A stretch of 64,000 nucleotides of DNA, taken from the NCBI GenBank assembly GCA_030710605.1, contig CP092877.1, positions 2,605,941 through 2,669,940 of the forward strand, given 5' to 3'. Of this stretch, positions 41,645 to 51,345 are shown one piece after another. Under the pieces are notes generated by a model. It was given only the letters and a program-made list of their open reading frames with translations, was not told the origin of the DNA and searched no databases. This DNA comes from Cordylochernes scorpioides. Its lineage: Eukaryota > Arthropoda > Arachnida > Pseudoscorpiones > Chernetidae. How positions within the stretch are numbered: position 1 is the stretch's first letter; every line of letters starts with the position of its first letter. The translations under genes were made by a program, and so were the position numbers.

Positions 41645-41805
41645 TCAGGTGTTGATATTAAAAATAAAGAAGGCATCTCCTGACCACATGCCGGAGCAAA
41701 TGTTTAGTTTATTTTTGCTCCACTAGATGGCACTCTGCCATCTAAAAAGCACATGTGCTTGTGGTCAGGAGATGCCTTCTTTATTTTTAATAAAACAAAA
41801 TATTA
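41645..41805. repeat. Repeat family Y, copy 2, hairpin form
   Basis: A perfect 31-bp inverted repeat (41657-41687 against 41761-41791) encloses TTTTGCTCCACTAGATGGCA and CCATCTAAAAAGCACATGTG. Confidence 0.8.
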
Positions 41806-41833
41806 TATTTTTTCATGACAGTAAGGTCATTAT

Positions 41834-42140
41834 CTTCTTCTTCTTTCTTATCTTCACACTGGATGAAGTAGAATGCGTCTGCCTTTGTCATTAAGACTGG
41901 GAGCACTACCCAGTGGCAGGCCGACTTAGCTCCAAAAGAAATGGCCGCCTCTGACATGAGGAACAGACGCCATGTGCAGCCACTCCTAACATGGAGTACA
42001 AACGCTGCTCATCCTGTATCCCTAGATTAGGAGCCCTTACAGGGTACTATCAGCCGGGCCAGCTGAACCCAGGTTTTTTACCGAGCTTGTTACTGCTCCC
42101 CCTCCTCCATCCGGGCTTGGGACCGGCAAAGGCGGAGTTG
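41834..42140 (-). mobile_element. SINE-like retroposon, family A, copy 2
   Basis: Reverse orientation relative to 4307-4619. It is flanked by TAAGGTCATTAT (41822-41833) and TAAGGCCATTAT (42141-42152), a 12-bp duplication with one change. The tail side begins CTTCTTCTTCTTTCTTATC. Confidence 0.8.
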
Positions 42141-42299
42141 TAAGGCCATTATAAATTTTGTATATGTGTAAAAGAAATTTTTGTGCTTTAATATTTTCCT
42201 ATATATAGCGCGTTATTGCCCTATAATTAATTCACGCCTAACTTGCTTTGTCACTATTTGCGAAAGAGCATTGCTTGATGCAAACATTTATATCAAAAT

Positions 42300-42480
42300 C
42301 AAAGGAGGGATATCCTGACCACGAGCACATGAACTTTTTAGATGGCAGAGCGCCATCTAGGGGAACAGAAATCAACTAAATGTTGATTTAACCTGTTTTC
42401 TGATTTCTGTTCCACTAGATGGCTCTCACTAGATGCCTTATTTGATTTTAATGCCAACACCTGACCTTTTTTATTTAAAA
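42300..42480. repeat. Repeat family Y, copy 3
   Basis: Contains TTGATTTAACCTGTTTTC, GATTTCTGTTCCACTAGATG and CCAACACCTGACCTTTTTT, plus an inverted TTTTTAGATGGCAGAGCGCC block upstream. Confidence 0.65.
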
Positions 42481-42839
42481 AATATTTATATGTAATTCTA
42501 CTGTCTTAAAAACTTATGTCCATAGTTTACTTAAATTCCATTTCTAAGATTCCACCCTTCAGTTTAGCCTATATAAGCAGAATCATTCAATACAGTATTA
42601 GAGCTCTGAAGAAGCGGTCTGGTAGATTAACCCTTAACTGGACAGGTGGATTTTTCTTATGTAACTGGACAGGTTGGATTGATTCAACCCACTTATGTAA
42701 ATTTATGCAATAAGCGCTAAATAATGGTTGAAATCAATATTTAAAAAAAATATCTAATTGACACAAATGTTAATATACAAATTTTGACTTTTAAAAATTA
42801 TAAATATAATCTATTTATACAGTTTTCACAAATTTTATT

Positions 42840-42990
42840 AAGAAATGTTTTTTGCAAACGCTTAGTTGACATACAGAGCAAAGGGTTTTATTTTTACCGC
42901 ATTTTTTGATGGACATTTGCAGCACTTTTTGGAGAATCAGATTATTGTGTCATCGTAGATTCCCTTGATGTACTTGAGCCATCATTCTTC
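42840..42990 (-). pseudogene. piggyBac transposase C-terminal Cys-rich remnant
   Basis: Minus-strand translation gives KKCGKNKTLCSVCQLSVCKK, followed by HFLIKF. This resembles the C-terminal zinc-finger-like tail of piggyBac transposases (C..C near a C..H pair). A stop and a frameshift lie just upstream. Its place inside a TTAA-flanked element supports the call. Confidence 0.5.
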
Positions 42991-42995
42991 TTGAA

Positions 42996-43085
42996 CTAGC
43001 CGAATGACCCGGCAATGCCCGTGTTTTACCCGATTGAATGTTTTTATTCAAATACTATTTGTTACAATTATAAATTTGGCGCCTT
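42996..43085 (-). mobile_element. Helitron-like 3' end, nested in piggyBac
   Basis: Inverted copy of the last 90 bp before 25049: GGCGCCAAATTTATAATTGT, hairpin, CATTCGGCTAG, then T. The other end was not found. Confidence 0.5.
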
Positions 43086-43088
43086 TAA

Positions 43089-43500
43089 TAAATGCATATA
43101 TTAGTTAATATCTATAGCCTATGTGCTTTATCTGTCTATGTACTGTTGGCTTCCGTAGGCGTCTCTTACAGGGAAAAAGAAAGAGAGGATTCCATTTATT
43201 TATTAACTAATATATGCATTTATTTAAAGAGCGACCCGCTCCAAACCAATAGTTACAAAAACGAAAGAGCAAGTGGGGAAGGCATGATGGGGGGGGGGGG
43301 CAAAGGTGGCGTGACCGTAGCCAACCAATAGGAGGGCGCCATTCCAAAAAAAAGCAAACGGTGACAGAGGCCGATGAGGAATGACGCTCGTAACTGTATA
43401 TAGAATTGTCGTCTGTAATTCCAGCGGGAGAGAATTTAGATTATGTGTGGCCAGGTGTTCATCAGTCAATGCTCTCCTAAGATCAACAATAAAAATACTT
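43089..43500. repeat. Inverted repeat and LTR-like block inside piggyBac
   Basis: AATAAATGCATATATTAGTT near 43090 recurs inverted near 43204-43224. The following TTATTTAAAGAGCGACCCG region resembles the Copia LTR block TTATTTAAGGAACGACTTG at 27116. It may be a fragment of a related LTR, but I cannot delimit it. A G12 run is near 43287. Confidence 0.3.
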
Positions 43501-44280
43501 CTTTTTTTTTTATACTTTTTATCAATCTGATTATTGATTTTCTTTTTTAGGGAACAAAGGAGACTGAGGTGGTTGTTCCAGAGAAACCAAAAATAGATGT
43601 TCTTGGTTCTCTATTAGGGTGCAGTTGAAATTGTGCTGGAATCTGAGGTTTGTTCTTTCTCATCCTTCTTAAATAAATATATAAGGCCATGTTCTTTCAA
43701 CTTACAACTTATTCTACTGAAGTGAACCAATTGTCTGCTTTAATATTTCTATTACTCTTCCAAAGTGGTCGACTAATCTCTAAAACATATATATTTTGGG
43801 TTGGCAGGGATAGTTCTCTCTGTTGACTAGATTGATAATTCTACTTATCCAAAGAAAGAATTGTTATTTTATGAAGGAAGCTAAAAAAAAGCAGAAAATA
43901 GCGACTCAAGTATTAGCCACGAGCTAACACTGACAAGAAAAATTCTCATGCTTCTGGACAGCCTGGGCGGAATCCGCCCCCACATGTATATTTAACCTCC
44001 CTCCCAAAACTGATATATATAAATGATGAATGGAAAATGTATCACTGTAAAATTAGAATACATGAAAGCTGGTAGCTCTCAGTAAACAAAAAAATATATA
44101 TTTCCTATATTAAGTTTATGCATGGGCAGAATCAACCCAACCTGTCCACTTAAGGGTTAAATTGGTGAAACTGCTGGGAGGGTTCACCACTGATGAGCCA
44201 AGGCCCTCCCAATATATTTTCATCGCAGTAAGGGCATTATAAAAGTTTATTTTATTTATAAAAGAAACTTTCATGCTTTA

Positions 44281-44590
44281 ATGATTTCTTTTCTTATAAA
44301 TCAAATAATATTGTTAAAAAATTGACCTCCAAGCTTAAGAACCTACAAAAAATATATAATAACAAAATATGATAAGGGAAATGGTAAAAAATGGTATTGT
44401 TTTAATGAAAACAGAAGACCTTTAACAAAAAAATGCTTTCTTTACTGAATATAATGGCACTTATTCTCCTATACAAAATGATCCAACAAAAAAACTTCAA
44501 AAAATATATTGAATATCATGCTTAAAAACTGTAGGATAAACAAATTTATTAATTATAGGATTTTAACCAAGTTGAAAAATTGTGATGCAC
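44281..44590. other. AT-rich unassigned stretch
   Basis: No gene or repeat recognised. Confidence 0.4.
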
Positions 44591-44603
44591 ATGTTCCCAA
44601 TAT

Positions 44604-44982
44604 ACAACAAAACAACAAAAAGCCTTTATTCAGGGTCACTGACCCTATACAGGATTCACCAGAGGTATGCATAATGACAAAGCAATGAGACAAAGGAAAT
44701 AACGATATATACAGAAGAAAAAGAAAACAAAAAAAAAGAAAGAGAAAGAGGGAAGCAAGAAAAACAACACAAAAAAGAGTAGCAGTAAGAAAGTGAGGAG
44801 TGAGTGTCACTTGGCCTTCTTCTGAGATATAGACTTGTGGAAACCATAAAACGCCGTAGCAATATACTTATTCTGGGTCATATTGTCAATTATTGATGGA
44901 AGTGAAGCACAGAGTTGCCCAGTTTTGAGCATAAGGGTTCTTTCTTCTTTCAGAGCATAGCAATAAAAAATATAGTGGGTGA
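44604..44982 (-). mobile_element. LINE 3' fragment, same family as 21283-22997
   Basis: Only the last ~65 codons (from about HYIFYCYALKEERTLM to KSISQKKAK) and the 3' UTR are present. Duplication ATGTTCCCAATAT flanks it (44591-44603, 44983-44995). The tail is again GTTGTTTTGTTGT on the minus strand. A severely 5'-truncated insertion. Confidence 0.9.
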
Positions 44983-44995
44983 ATGTTCCCAATAT

Positions 44996-45155
44996 GATAA
45001 AGCACAATTTGGATTATAGATTATAATAAAAGAAAATAAGACCTAATCCAAATAATTTATTAGTGTGTGACGTTTCGGCAACAACATTGTCACCATCATC
45101 AGACAAAACATGATGAGGCACAATCCAAATTGTGCCTCATCAACGCCAATTAGAA
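44996..45155. repeat. Foldback family copy
   Basis: GATAAAGCACAATTTGGATT ... GTGTGACGTTTCGGCAACAA. It ends in a compact perfect hairpin, GATGAGGCACAAT/ATTGTGCCTCATC, near 45112-45140. Confidence 0.75.
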
Positions 45156-45259
45156 ATAAAAGCTCTAAATTCGCTTACAAATGATGTTTATTATTTCAAA
45201 TGATATACGTATGACTCCATTTTATATATTAATCAGAGAACAAAAATATTGGATACTTT

Positions 45260-45365
45260 TAACAATCGATGTCAAACATAAGGTAATAAGACCAAATCCA
45301 AATGAATAAATAGTATGTGACGTTTCAGGAACTGGGTTGTTACCATCTTCAGACAAAATACTGAA
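45260..45365. repeat. Foldback family, partial copy
   Basis: AAGGTAATAAGACCAAATCC ... GTGACGTTTCAGGAAC ... TTACCATCTTCAGACAAAA. One arm only. Confidence 0.65.
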
Positions 45366-45449
45366 TGACAACATTGATATTCACTTTGGAATTCATTTTC
45401 TTCAGCTCATAGGAAGAATAACTTCTTAGGTCCATTGAAGTCTATAAAA

Positions 45450-45690
45450 ATGTTAAGGCACAATTTGGATTATAGATTATAAACACAAGGTAATAAGACC
45501 AAAGCCAAATAAATAGTGTGTGACATTTCGGTAACAGCATTATTACCATCTTCATTCACTCAGTACTTTTGTCTGAAGACTGTAACAACGCTGTTACTGA
45601 AACGTTCCACACTATTTATTTGTATTTGGTCTTATTACCTTGTGTTTATAATCCAAATTTTGCCTTATCAACAATCTTTGTCCTTAAACA
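45450..45690. repeat. Foldback family copy, hairpin form
   Basis: The left arm, AAGGCACAATTTGGATTATA to GTAACAGCATTATTACCATC, and right arm, CTGTTACTGAAACGTTCCAC to TCCAAATTTTGCCTTATCA, are inverted, with a loop around CACTCAGTACTTTTGTC. Confidence 0.8.
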
Positions 45691-45699
45691 ACAAACAAT

Positions 45700-45905
45700 T
45701 TCCAACAGCCCTAATGAAAGAGCCTGGCTCATCAGTGGTGAGCCCTCCTTCACCAAGAATTCCACTAAAGTGTCAGATATACTGTAGAAGCAAAACAGTC
45801 AATACAATATTAGAGCAGGATAGTAGGTGAAACTGCCAGGAGGGTTCACTGCTGATGAGCCAGGCCCTCTGAATGCAGTAAGTGCATTAGGGGAAATGGT
45901 TTGTT
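45700..45905. repeat. Family X fragments in inverted arrangement
   Basis: GCCTGGCTCATCAGTGGTGA and, inverted, GCTGATGAGCCAGGCCCTC lie ~120 bp apart, giving a degenerate hairpin. Confidence 0.6.
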
Positions 45906-45935
45906 TTTAAATTCAAACCTGTGCACTAAAATAGT

Positions 45936-46245
45936 CTTCTTCTTTCTTATCTCCACACTGGTTAAAGTAGAATGTCTTTGTCATTAAGACTGGGAGCACT
46001 ACTCAGTGACAGGCCGACTTAGCTCCAAAAGAAATGGCCGCCTCTGAGATGAGGAACAGATGCCATGTGCAGCTGCTCCTAACATGGAGTACAAACACTG
46101 CTCATCCTGTATTCCTGGATTAGGAGCCCTTACAGAGTACTATCAGCCGGGCCAGCTGAGCCCAGGTTTTTTAGTGAGCTTATTACTGCTCCCCCTCCTC
46201 CTTTTTCATCCGGGTTTGGGACCGGCAAAGGCGGAGTTATCTAAA
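45936..46245 (-). mobile_element. SINE-like retroposon, family A, copy 3
   Basis: Flanked by ACTAAAATAG (45926-45935, 46246-46255), a perfect 10-bp duplication. Same 5' end (GCCGGTCCC side) and CTTCTTCTTTCTTATC tail side as the other copies. Confidence 0.8.
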
Positions 46246-46255
46246 ACTAAAATAG

Positions 46256-46412
46256 ATAAGGCACAATTTGGATTATAGATTATAAACACAATGTAATGAG
46301 ACTAAATCCAAATAAATAAATAGTGTGTGACGTTTCGGTAACAATGCTGTTATCGAAATGTCACACACTATTTATTTATTTGGATTTGGTCTCATTACCT
46401 TGTGTTTATAAA
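46256..46412. repeat. Foldback family copy, hairpin form
   Basis: The arms meet at GGTAACAATGCTGTTATC. The outer parts, TTATAAACACAATGTAATGA and TCATTACCTTGTGTTTATAA, pair. Confidence 0.85.
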
Positions 46413-46460
46413 ACTAAAATAGTTTATATTTAGAAAGGTGGCAATATATGAATCTAGTTT

Positions 46461-47090
46461 GAAAAATACAAAAATTCTTTCTCACAATGAGTTTCTTTTA
46501 AAAAGCTAGTTTTCAAGTGATAATCGCTCTTCAACAGGCTTTATAAAAAACATCGACTGTTTCTTGCAACAAATATTTACAAATACATACTTGCTCAGCA
46601 TGGACATTAACAACTAAAATCTTAAAATCGAAATCTAATTTATTATTTTTTTAAAATATCACTTTGATATTTTTATGTACACCTATCCCCCGATTTACAC
46701 GGTAGATACGTTCCTGAGAAAAACGTGTAAATCGGGGGATAGGTGTACACAGAAATAAAAATAAAATGCATTGACAGGTTAAAATATGTAGTCAGCACAT
46801 AAGCTCGGGATTCCTCGTGATATGTGTACACAGCGCATGTGTTCAATCACAGTAGCATTTAGTATAGTGCGATAAAAAAAAAATAAATAAATGGAAAACC
46901 GTGTAAAAGCGAAAACTTGTAAAACAAGTACCGTGTAAATCGGGGGATAGGTGTATTTGTAAATATTTCTTGTAAGATATAGTCGATGTTTTTTTATTAA
47001 GCCAGTTGAAGAGCGATTATCACTTGAAACCTAGCATTTTAAAATGAAAGAAACTCATTGTAAGAAAATATTTTTGTATTTTTAAAACGT
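46461..47090. repeat. ~125-bp imperfect inverted repeat around a MITE
   Basis: 46461-46585 (for example TCAAGTGATAATCGCTCTTC) is reverse-complementary, with substitutions, to 46956-47085 (GAAGAGCGATTATCACTTGA). The loop of ~370 bp contains the MITE at 46680-46953. Confidence 0.8.
46680..46953. mobile_element. ~274-bp MITE with internal duplicated terminus
   Basis: The 23-bp terminal sequence at 46678-46700 (CCCCCGATTTACAC core) appears inverted at 46933-46955 and also inverted at 46725-46747, so the left end is itself a small perfect hairpin. TA at both ends fits a Tc1/mariner-type MITE. Confidence 0.75.
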
Positions 47091-47125
47091 TTTTTACAAT
47101 TTTATCATGAATATGAATCTAGTTT

Positions 47126-47599
47126 AAAAATGTGAGACATGTTCTGTAGACATTCTGTATGAAACCAGCTAGCTACATGTGTATGTTTAGCTACATGTGT
47201 ATTTCATCCACACTTCCTTAATGCTTCCATTGTAGAGTCCAATGTCCATTAGGGACAGATGGAACCAAATGATGCCCTTTATCATGGAAACTCACAATAC
47301 TGGCAACCAAATGTCTATGTATGATTATGAGCATTTCCACGGGTACCTATCATGTGTGCAATCAAAGATATAACATTTATATTACCCGGGTTCAATTACA
47401 TTTTCAACTGTATTTGATGATATCATGGGAAATAGTTGTTTTTACCTAATTGTAAATGACTAGTTTGACATTTTTAAAAATGAAGAAAATTGGTTAAAAA
47501 AGAATGCCGATGACACCTGAGGTAAGTGTACTCCTATGGTAGTGGCTAACAACACTGTCTGCCAGGTTACCAATGGATCTCAAGGGACTAAATATCATG
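47126..47599. other. Unassigned non-coding stretch
   Basis: A GCTACATGTGTAT motif is repeated near 47170-47200. Nothing else recognised. Confidence 0.4.
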
Positions 47600-47913
47600 T
47601 TTTTTTTTTGCTTATCCCTAGTACACCTGGTACAGGCCATGATAATGTGGTGGGTAGAAGTGGTGGGCGACTGCTTTTACTGTAAGTGCACCACATGTCT
47701 ACACATGTGAAAAGCAGTTCGACTTTGCACTTACAAATGTGCCAGAGCCCCGTTTGGTTACTTGCACTCGCTAATGGGGTTGGACTTTTGTGAGAATCGG
47801 GGGCCATTGGAACACTTTTTTTTTAATCAGAAAAAAGTGCCCAATGCGGGAATCAAACCCGGGTCGTAGTGGTCGAAAACCAACGGTTTAGACCATCCTT
47901 CCACTGACCCCCC
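47600..47913 (-). mobile_element. tRNA-derived SINE, copy 1
   Basis: On the minus strand: GGGGGTCAGTGGAAGGATGG (A-box region), GGGTTTGATTCCC (B box), then a body with AGTCCAACCCCATTAGCGAG and GTGGTGCACTTACAGTAAAA, ending AGGGATAAGC and an A run. Loose ~11-bp duplication AAATATCATGT/AAATAATATGT. Confidence 0.85.
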
Positions 47914-48062
47914 AAATAATATGTAACATTTAGCATTGCTGTCTAGAAAGAGTACTTAGTGAACTTGGTGCTGATGGTGGTGGCAAGGCAACTGACACCT
48001 ATAGAGAATATTTATTTGGTTGTGGTGTCTTTTGTTAGCTTGTTTTAATATAAAAGCTAATT

Positions 48063-48432
48063 AACTCCGCCTTTGCTGGTCCCAAATCTGGATGAAAAAG
48101 GAGGAGGGGGAGCAGTAACAAGCTCGATAATAAACCTGAGTTCAGCTGGCAGGGCTGATAGTACCCTGTAAGGGCTCCTAATCCAAGGATACAGGATGAG
48201 CAGCATTTGTACTCCATGTTAGGAGCAGCTGCACATGGTGTCCATTCCTCATGTCAGAGGTGGCCATTTCTTTTGGAGCTAAGTTGACCTGCCACTGAGT
48301 AGTGCTCCCAGTCTTAATGACAAAGGCAGACGCATTCTACTTCACCCAGTCATGATGGTTGTCAAACAGATACCTTCAAGGGTCACAACTTGATATCCTA
48401 ATATGATTGAGTGGAGGTAAGAAAGAAGAAGA
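48063..48432 (+). mobile_element. SINE-like retroposon, family A, copy 4
   Basis: Flanked by AAAAGCTAATT (48052-48062, 48433-48443). A ~62-bp extra segment (about 48349-48410) sits between CACCCAGT and GGAGGTAAG compared with the other copies. Confidence 0.8.
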
Positions 48433-48661
48433 AAAAGCTAATTTATCTTTAGAGACCATTTTACTGGTTGCTGGTCAGATTTGAGGTATAATTAAGTTGA
48501 GGACTCTGGGAAAATGTTTTTAACCTGGCGTGGTCAGTGAGAAGCATTTTCACAAATAAAATAGTTTAGCATCCAGGAATTGGAGACCAAGAACTTGGCA
48601 AGAATGATTACTGGTTGAAACTACAAATTAATTGGGAAAATAGCTACAAGAAAATGAGACC

Positions 48662-48972
48662 TTTTTTTTGCTTATCCCTAGTACACGTGGTACAGGCCAT
48701 GATAATCATGGTGGGTAGAAGAACACTGCTTTTACTGTAAGTGCACCACATGTCTACACACGTGAAAAGCAGTTCGACTTTATACTTACATATAAATATG
48801 CCAGAGCCCCATTTGGTTACTTGCACTCGCTGGTGGGGTTGGACTTTTGCAAGAATAGGGGGACATTGAAGCATTTTTTTTTTTATCAGAAAAAAGTGCC
48901 CAATGCGGGAATCGAACCCGGGTCGTAGTGGTCGTAAACCAACAGCTTATACCAGCCTTCCACCGACCCCCC
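48662..48972 (-). mobile_element. tRNA-derived SINE, copy 2, inside a foldback repeat
   Basis: The B box GGTTCGATTCCC is intact. The flanks AGAAAATGAGACCT (left) and AAAATAAGACCT (right) are the duplicated target, itself part of a foldback copy. Confidence 0.85.
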
Positions 48973-49105
48973 AAAAAAATAAGACCTAATCAAATAAATT
49001 AATAGTGTACAACATTTCGGTAACTGTGTTGTTACCGAAAAATCATACACTATTAATTTATTTGGATTAGGTCTAATTTTCTTGTAGCTATGATCCAAAT
49101 TGTCA
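48973..49105. repeat. Foldback family copy, interrupted by the SINE
   Basis: ATAAGACCTAATCAAATAAA ... CATTTCGGTAACTGTGTTGT ... GGATTAGGTCTAATTTTC. The left beginning is at about 48635-48661, across the SINE. Confidence 0.8.
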
Positions 49106-49157
49106 TAATAGGTAGAATGTCAACCCAGGCAGTGAAAGTGTGTTTAACAACTGAATG

Positions 49158-49235
49158 GCACTTATAGCTCAGCTGGATGGTGAGTGAGTTCACATCTGGG
49201 GTGTGAATCTATTGTTTTCTGGTGTGAAGACTGTA
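49158..49235 (+). repeat. tRNA-like A-box sequence, possible SINE head
   Basis: GCACTTATAGCTCAGCTGGA resembles a tRNA D arm. The following GTGTGAATCTATT is at best a weak B box. No cloverleaf forms. Confidence 0.3.
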
Positions 49236-49489
49236 TTGGAAGTTTCTTTTTTATATAAATATGCCTCAGTGAAATAGGCCTTGAGGGACTCTCTTTGGAA
49301 CTCCTGTTGAATGAGGTGGTGAGAAACAGAGCTGGAGCGTTTGCGTTGTTCAAATTTTGGAAGATGGCTGAAGAGAAGGGGAAGCTATATACATAATCTA
49401 ATTGATGCAAATAATTATATGTAAATAATCTATGTCAGGATTAGAATGACGAATCCTGTATATGTTGTTTTTATAAATATGTAACTTCA

Positions 49490-49730
49490 TATACCAGAAA
49501 ATAAAACCTAACCCAAATAGATTAATAGTGTGTGAGGTTTCAGTAACAGCATTGTTACCATCATCATACAAAATAATACAATTTTTAAAAATTATTTTTT
49601 ATTTTTTATTCTTTTGTCTGATGATGGTAACAACACTGTTACTGAAATGTCACACACTATTAATTTATTTGAAATAGGTCTTATTACCTTGTGTTTATAA
49701 TCTATAATCTAAATTGTACCTTATCATTTT
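49490..49730. repeat. Foldback family copy with AT-rich loop
   Basis: CAGTAACAGCATTGTTACCA and TCTGATGATGGTAACAACAC enclose a ~60-bp AT-rich centre. The outer arms carry TTAATAGTGTGTGA and its inverse. Confidence 0.8.
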
Positions 49731-50021
49731 GATAGACTTCAATGGACCTAAGAAGTTATTCTTCCTATGAGATGAATGAATTCCAAAGTGAATATCAATG
49801 TTGATGCCATCACTTGAAGATTCAATTTTATAGAATTCAGGATCTGAAGTTCTCCTCTATTAAAATGTTGTTTCATCCTATGAAACTTGCACCAGTCTAG
49901 ATGTGAGTGCAAATAACCAATCAGGACACTGTATAAATGCAAAACTTGAACATTTCTCATGTTTGTTTTTGCTATAAAACCTATTTTGGGAGAAAAATTG
50001 CAGAAATTCTATTTAAAATAT

Positions 50022-50185
50022 TGATAAAGCACAATTTGGATTATAGATTATAGCTACAAGAAAATAAGACCTAATCCAAATAAATTAATAGGGTGTGATG
50101 TTTTGGTAACAGCGCAGTTACCGAAATGTCACACACTGTTAATTTATTTGGATTAGGTCTTATTTTCTTGTAGCTATTTAAAATA
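50022..50185. repeat. Foldback family copy, hairpin form
   Basis: Arms meet at GGTAACAGCGCAGTTACC. TAGCTACAAGAAAATAAGAC pairs with the right end. Confidence 0.85.
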
Positions 50186-50364
50186 TTTAAATACATGTGT
50201 TGACACATGGTGTACTTGAATTATATATTCATATAATGTTAATTTCATATACATTTTATGAATAACCCCACAATATAATTTTCTGCTTTATTTTTTAAAT
50301 TGTTAAAATTATAAATACCTCATTCAATAGCAATATAATATTTAGCTCAACATATATACAGTAT

Positions 50365-50525
50365 AACCTATATAAAGGTAATAAGATGGAATCTCTAAAC
50401 AAATAAATAGTGTGACGTTTTGGTAACAATGCTGTTACCGAAATGTCATCCACTATTTATTCATTTGAATTTAGTCTTATTACCATGTGTTTTATAATCT
50501 TCTATAATCCAAATTTTACCATATC
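50365..50525. repeat. Foldback family copy, hairpin form
   Basis: Arms meet at GGTAACAATGCTGTTACC. Right end TCTATAATCCAAATTTTACC. Confidence 0.8.
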
Positions 50526-50526
50526 A

Positions 50527-50865
50527 TAGTATAACCTCGATGATTCGACCATGTTTTCATGTCCCGACCTGCAGCCTATCAAATAACAAACGTTACTTTG
50601 ACCAATGGATAATTCAAAACCATCGATAATTCGACAGATTTAAAAAATAAATTTGGATATTAGACAATTCTTGTTTAAATACAAATTTTGTTGAAAATAC
50701 AATACTTTGGCACAGCAGCCATAGTTGTTGTATGCGCAACATGCATAAAAGTCTTAAAATGTGCCACAAAATGGGTGCCAACAATGGACAATTTGGACCT
50801 AACTTTAGCAACCGCTAACATTGATGTAAACAATAGATAACTTAGAGCCTTTTCCTTTTTTAGTC
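50527..50865. mobile_element. Possible pogo/Tigger-like remnant
   Basis: AGTATAACCTCGATGATTCG near 50527 resembles pogo-type terminal repeats, and AAACCATCGATAATTCGAC follows at ~50619. No transposase motif is readable. Confidence 0.3.
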
Positions 50866-51189
50866 TTTTCTTTGTTTACAAATTGTATTAATGCAAATTT
50901 ATCCATCACTTAAAGGTAATAATGAAATATTCTGAAAAAGGTTAGATAAAAATTGTCCCAATATGGTTTCAAATTCACATTATAAATTAAAATATCTTAC
51001 AACAGTATTTTATAAAATTATTATTTTGATTATCTATTTTGTTATATATCCTAAAGAGTAAAATATCCACTAGCAGTGAATGTTGTGATGAAATAATCTA
51101 AAATTAACTTTAATTCAACATTTTAATTCAACCAAAAGCTTTGATCCCTTGGGGTGTCAAATTAAAGAGGTATCTAAATTATACTTAAA
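50866..51189. other. AT-rich unassigned stretch
   Basis: No gene or repeat recognised. Confidence 0.4.
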
Positions 51190-51315
51190 GAACTACAAGA
51201 AAATAAGACCTAATCCAAATAAATTAATGGGGTGTGACATTTCGGTAACAGCATTGTTACCGAAATGTCACACCCCATTAATTTATTTGGATTTGGTTTT
51301 ATTTTCTTGTAGTTC
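51190..51315. repeat. Foldback family copy, best hairpin
   Basis: 60-nt arms 51190-51249 and 51256-51315 with a 6-nt loop and about three mismatches. The most symmetric member. Confidence 0.95.
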
Positions 51316-51345
51316 TAAGCTATAATCCAAATTGTTGTTTATCAC

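Larger units (their letters stand above)
42631..44156. mobile_element. piggyBac-like DNA transposon, decayed
   Basis: TTAA at 42627-42630 and 44157-44160. The ends are CCCTTAACTGGACAGGTGG and, inverted, CCCTTAAGTGGACAGGTTGG, the CCC start and TTAA target of piggyBac. A short transposase remnant and a Helitron-like end lie inside. No full transposase remains. Confidence 0.85.
42488..44280 (+). repeat. Family X copy split by a piggyBac-like element
   Basis: The left half 42488-42630 (ATTCTACTGTCTTAAAAACT ... GGTCTGGTAGATTAA) and right half 44157-44280 (TTAAATTGGTGAAACTGCTG ... CATCGCAGTAAGGGCA) join into a normal family X copy when the insert is removed. TTAA is the duplicated target. Confidence 0.85.

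Noticed and set aside
46060..46278. Leucine-rich 72-codon frame resembling a signal peptide
   Set aside because: It lies in a SINE-like repeat and recurs in other copies (for example 48035-48217) with changes.
49158..49235. A tRNA gene
   Set aside because: Only the D-arm-like block is recognisable; acceptor and T arms do not pair.
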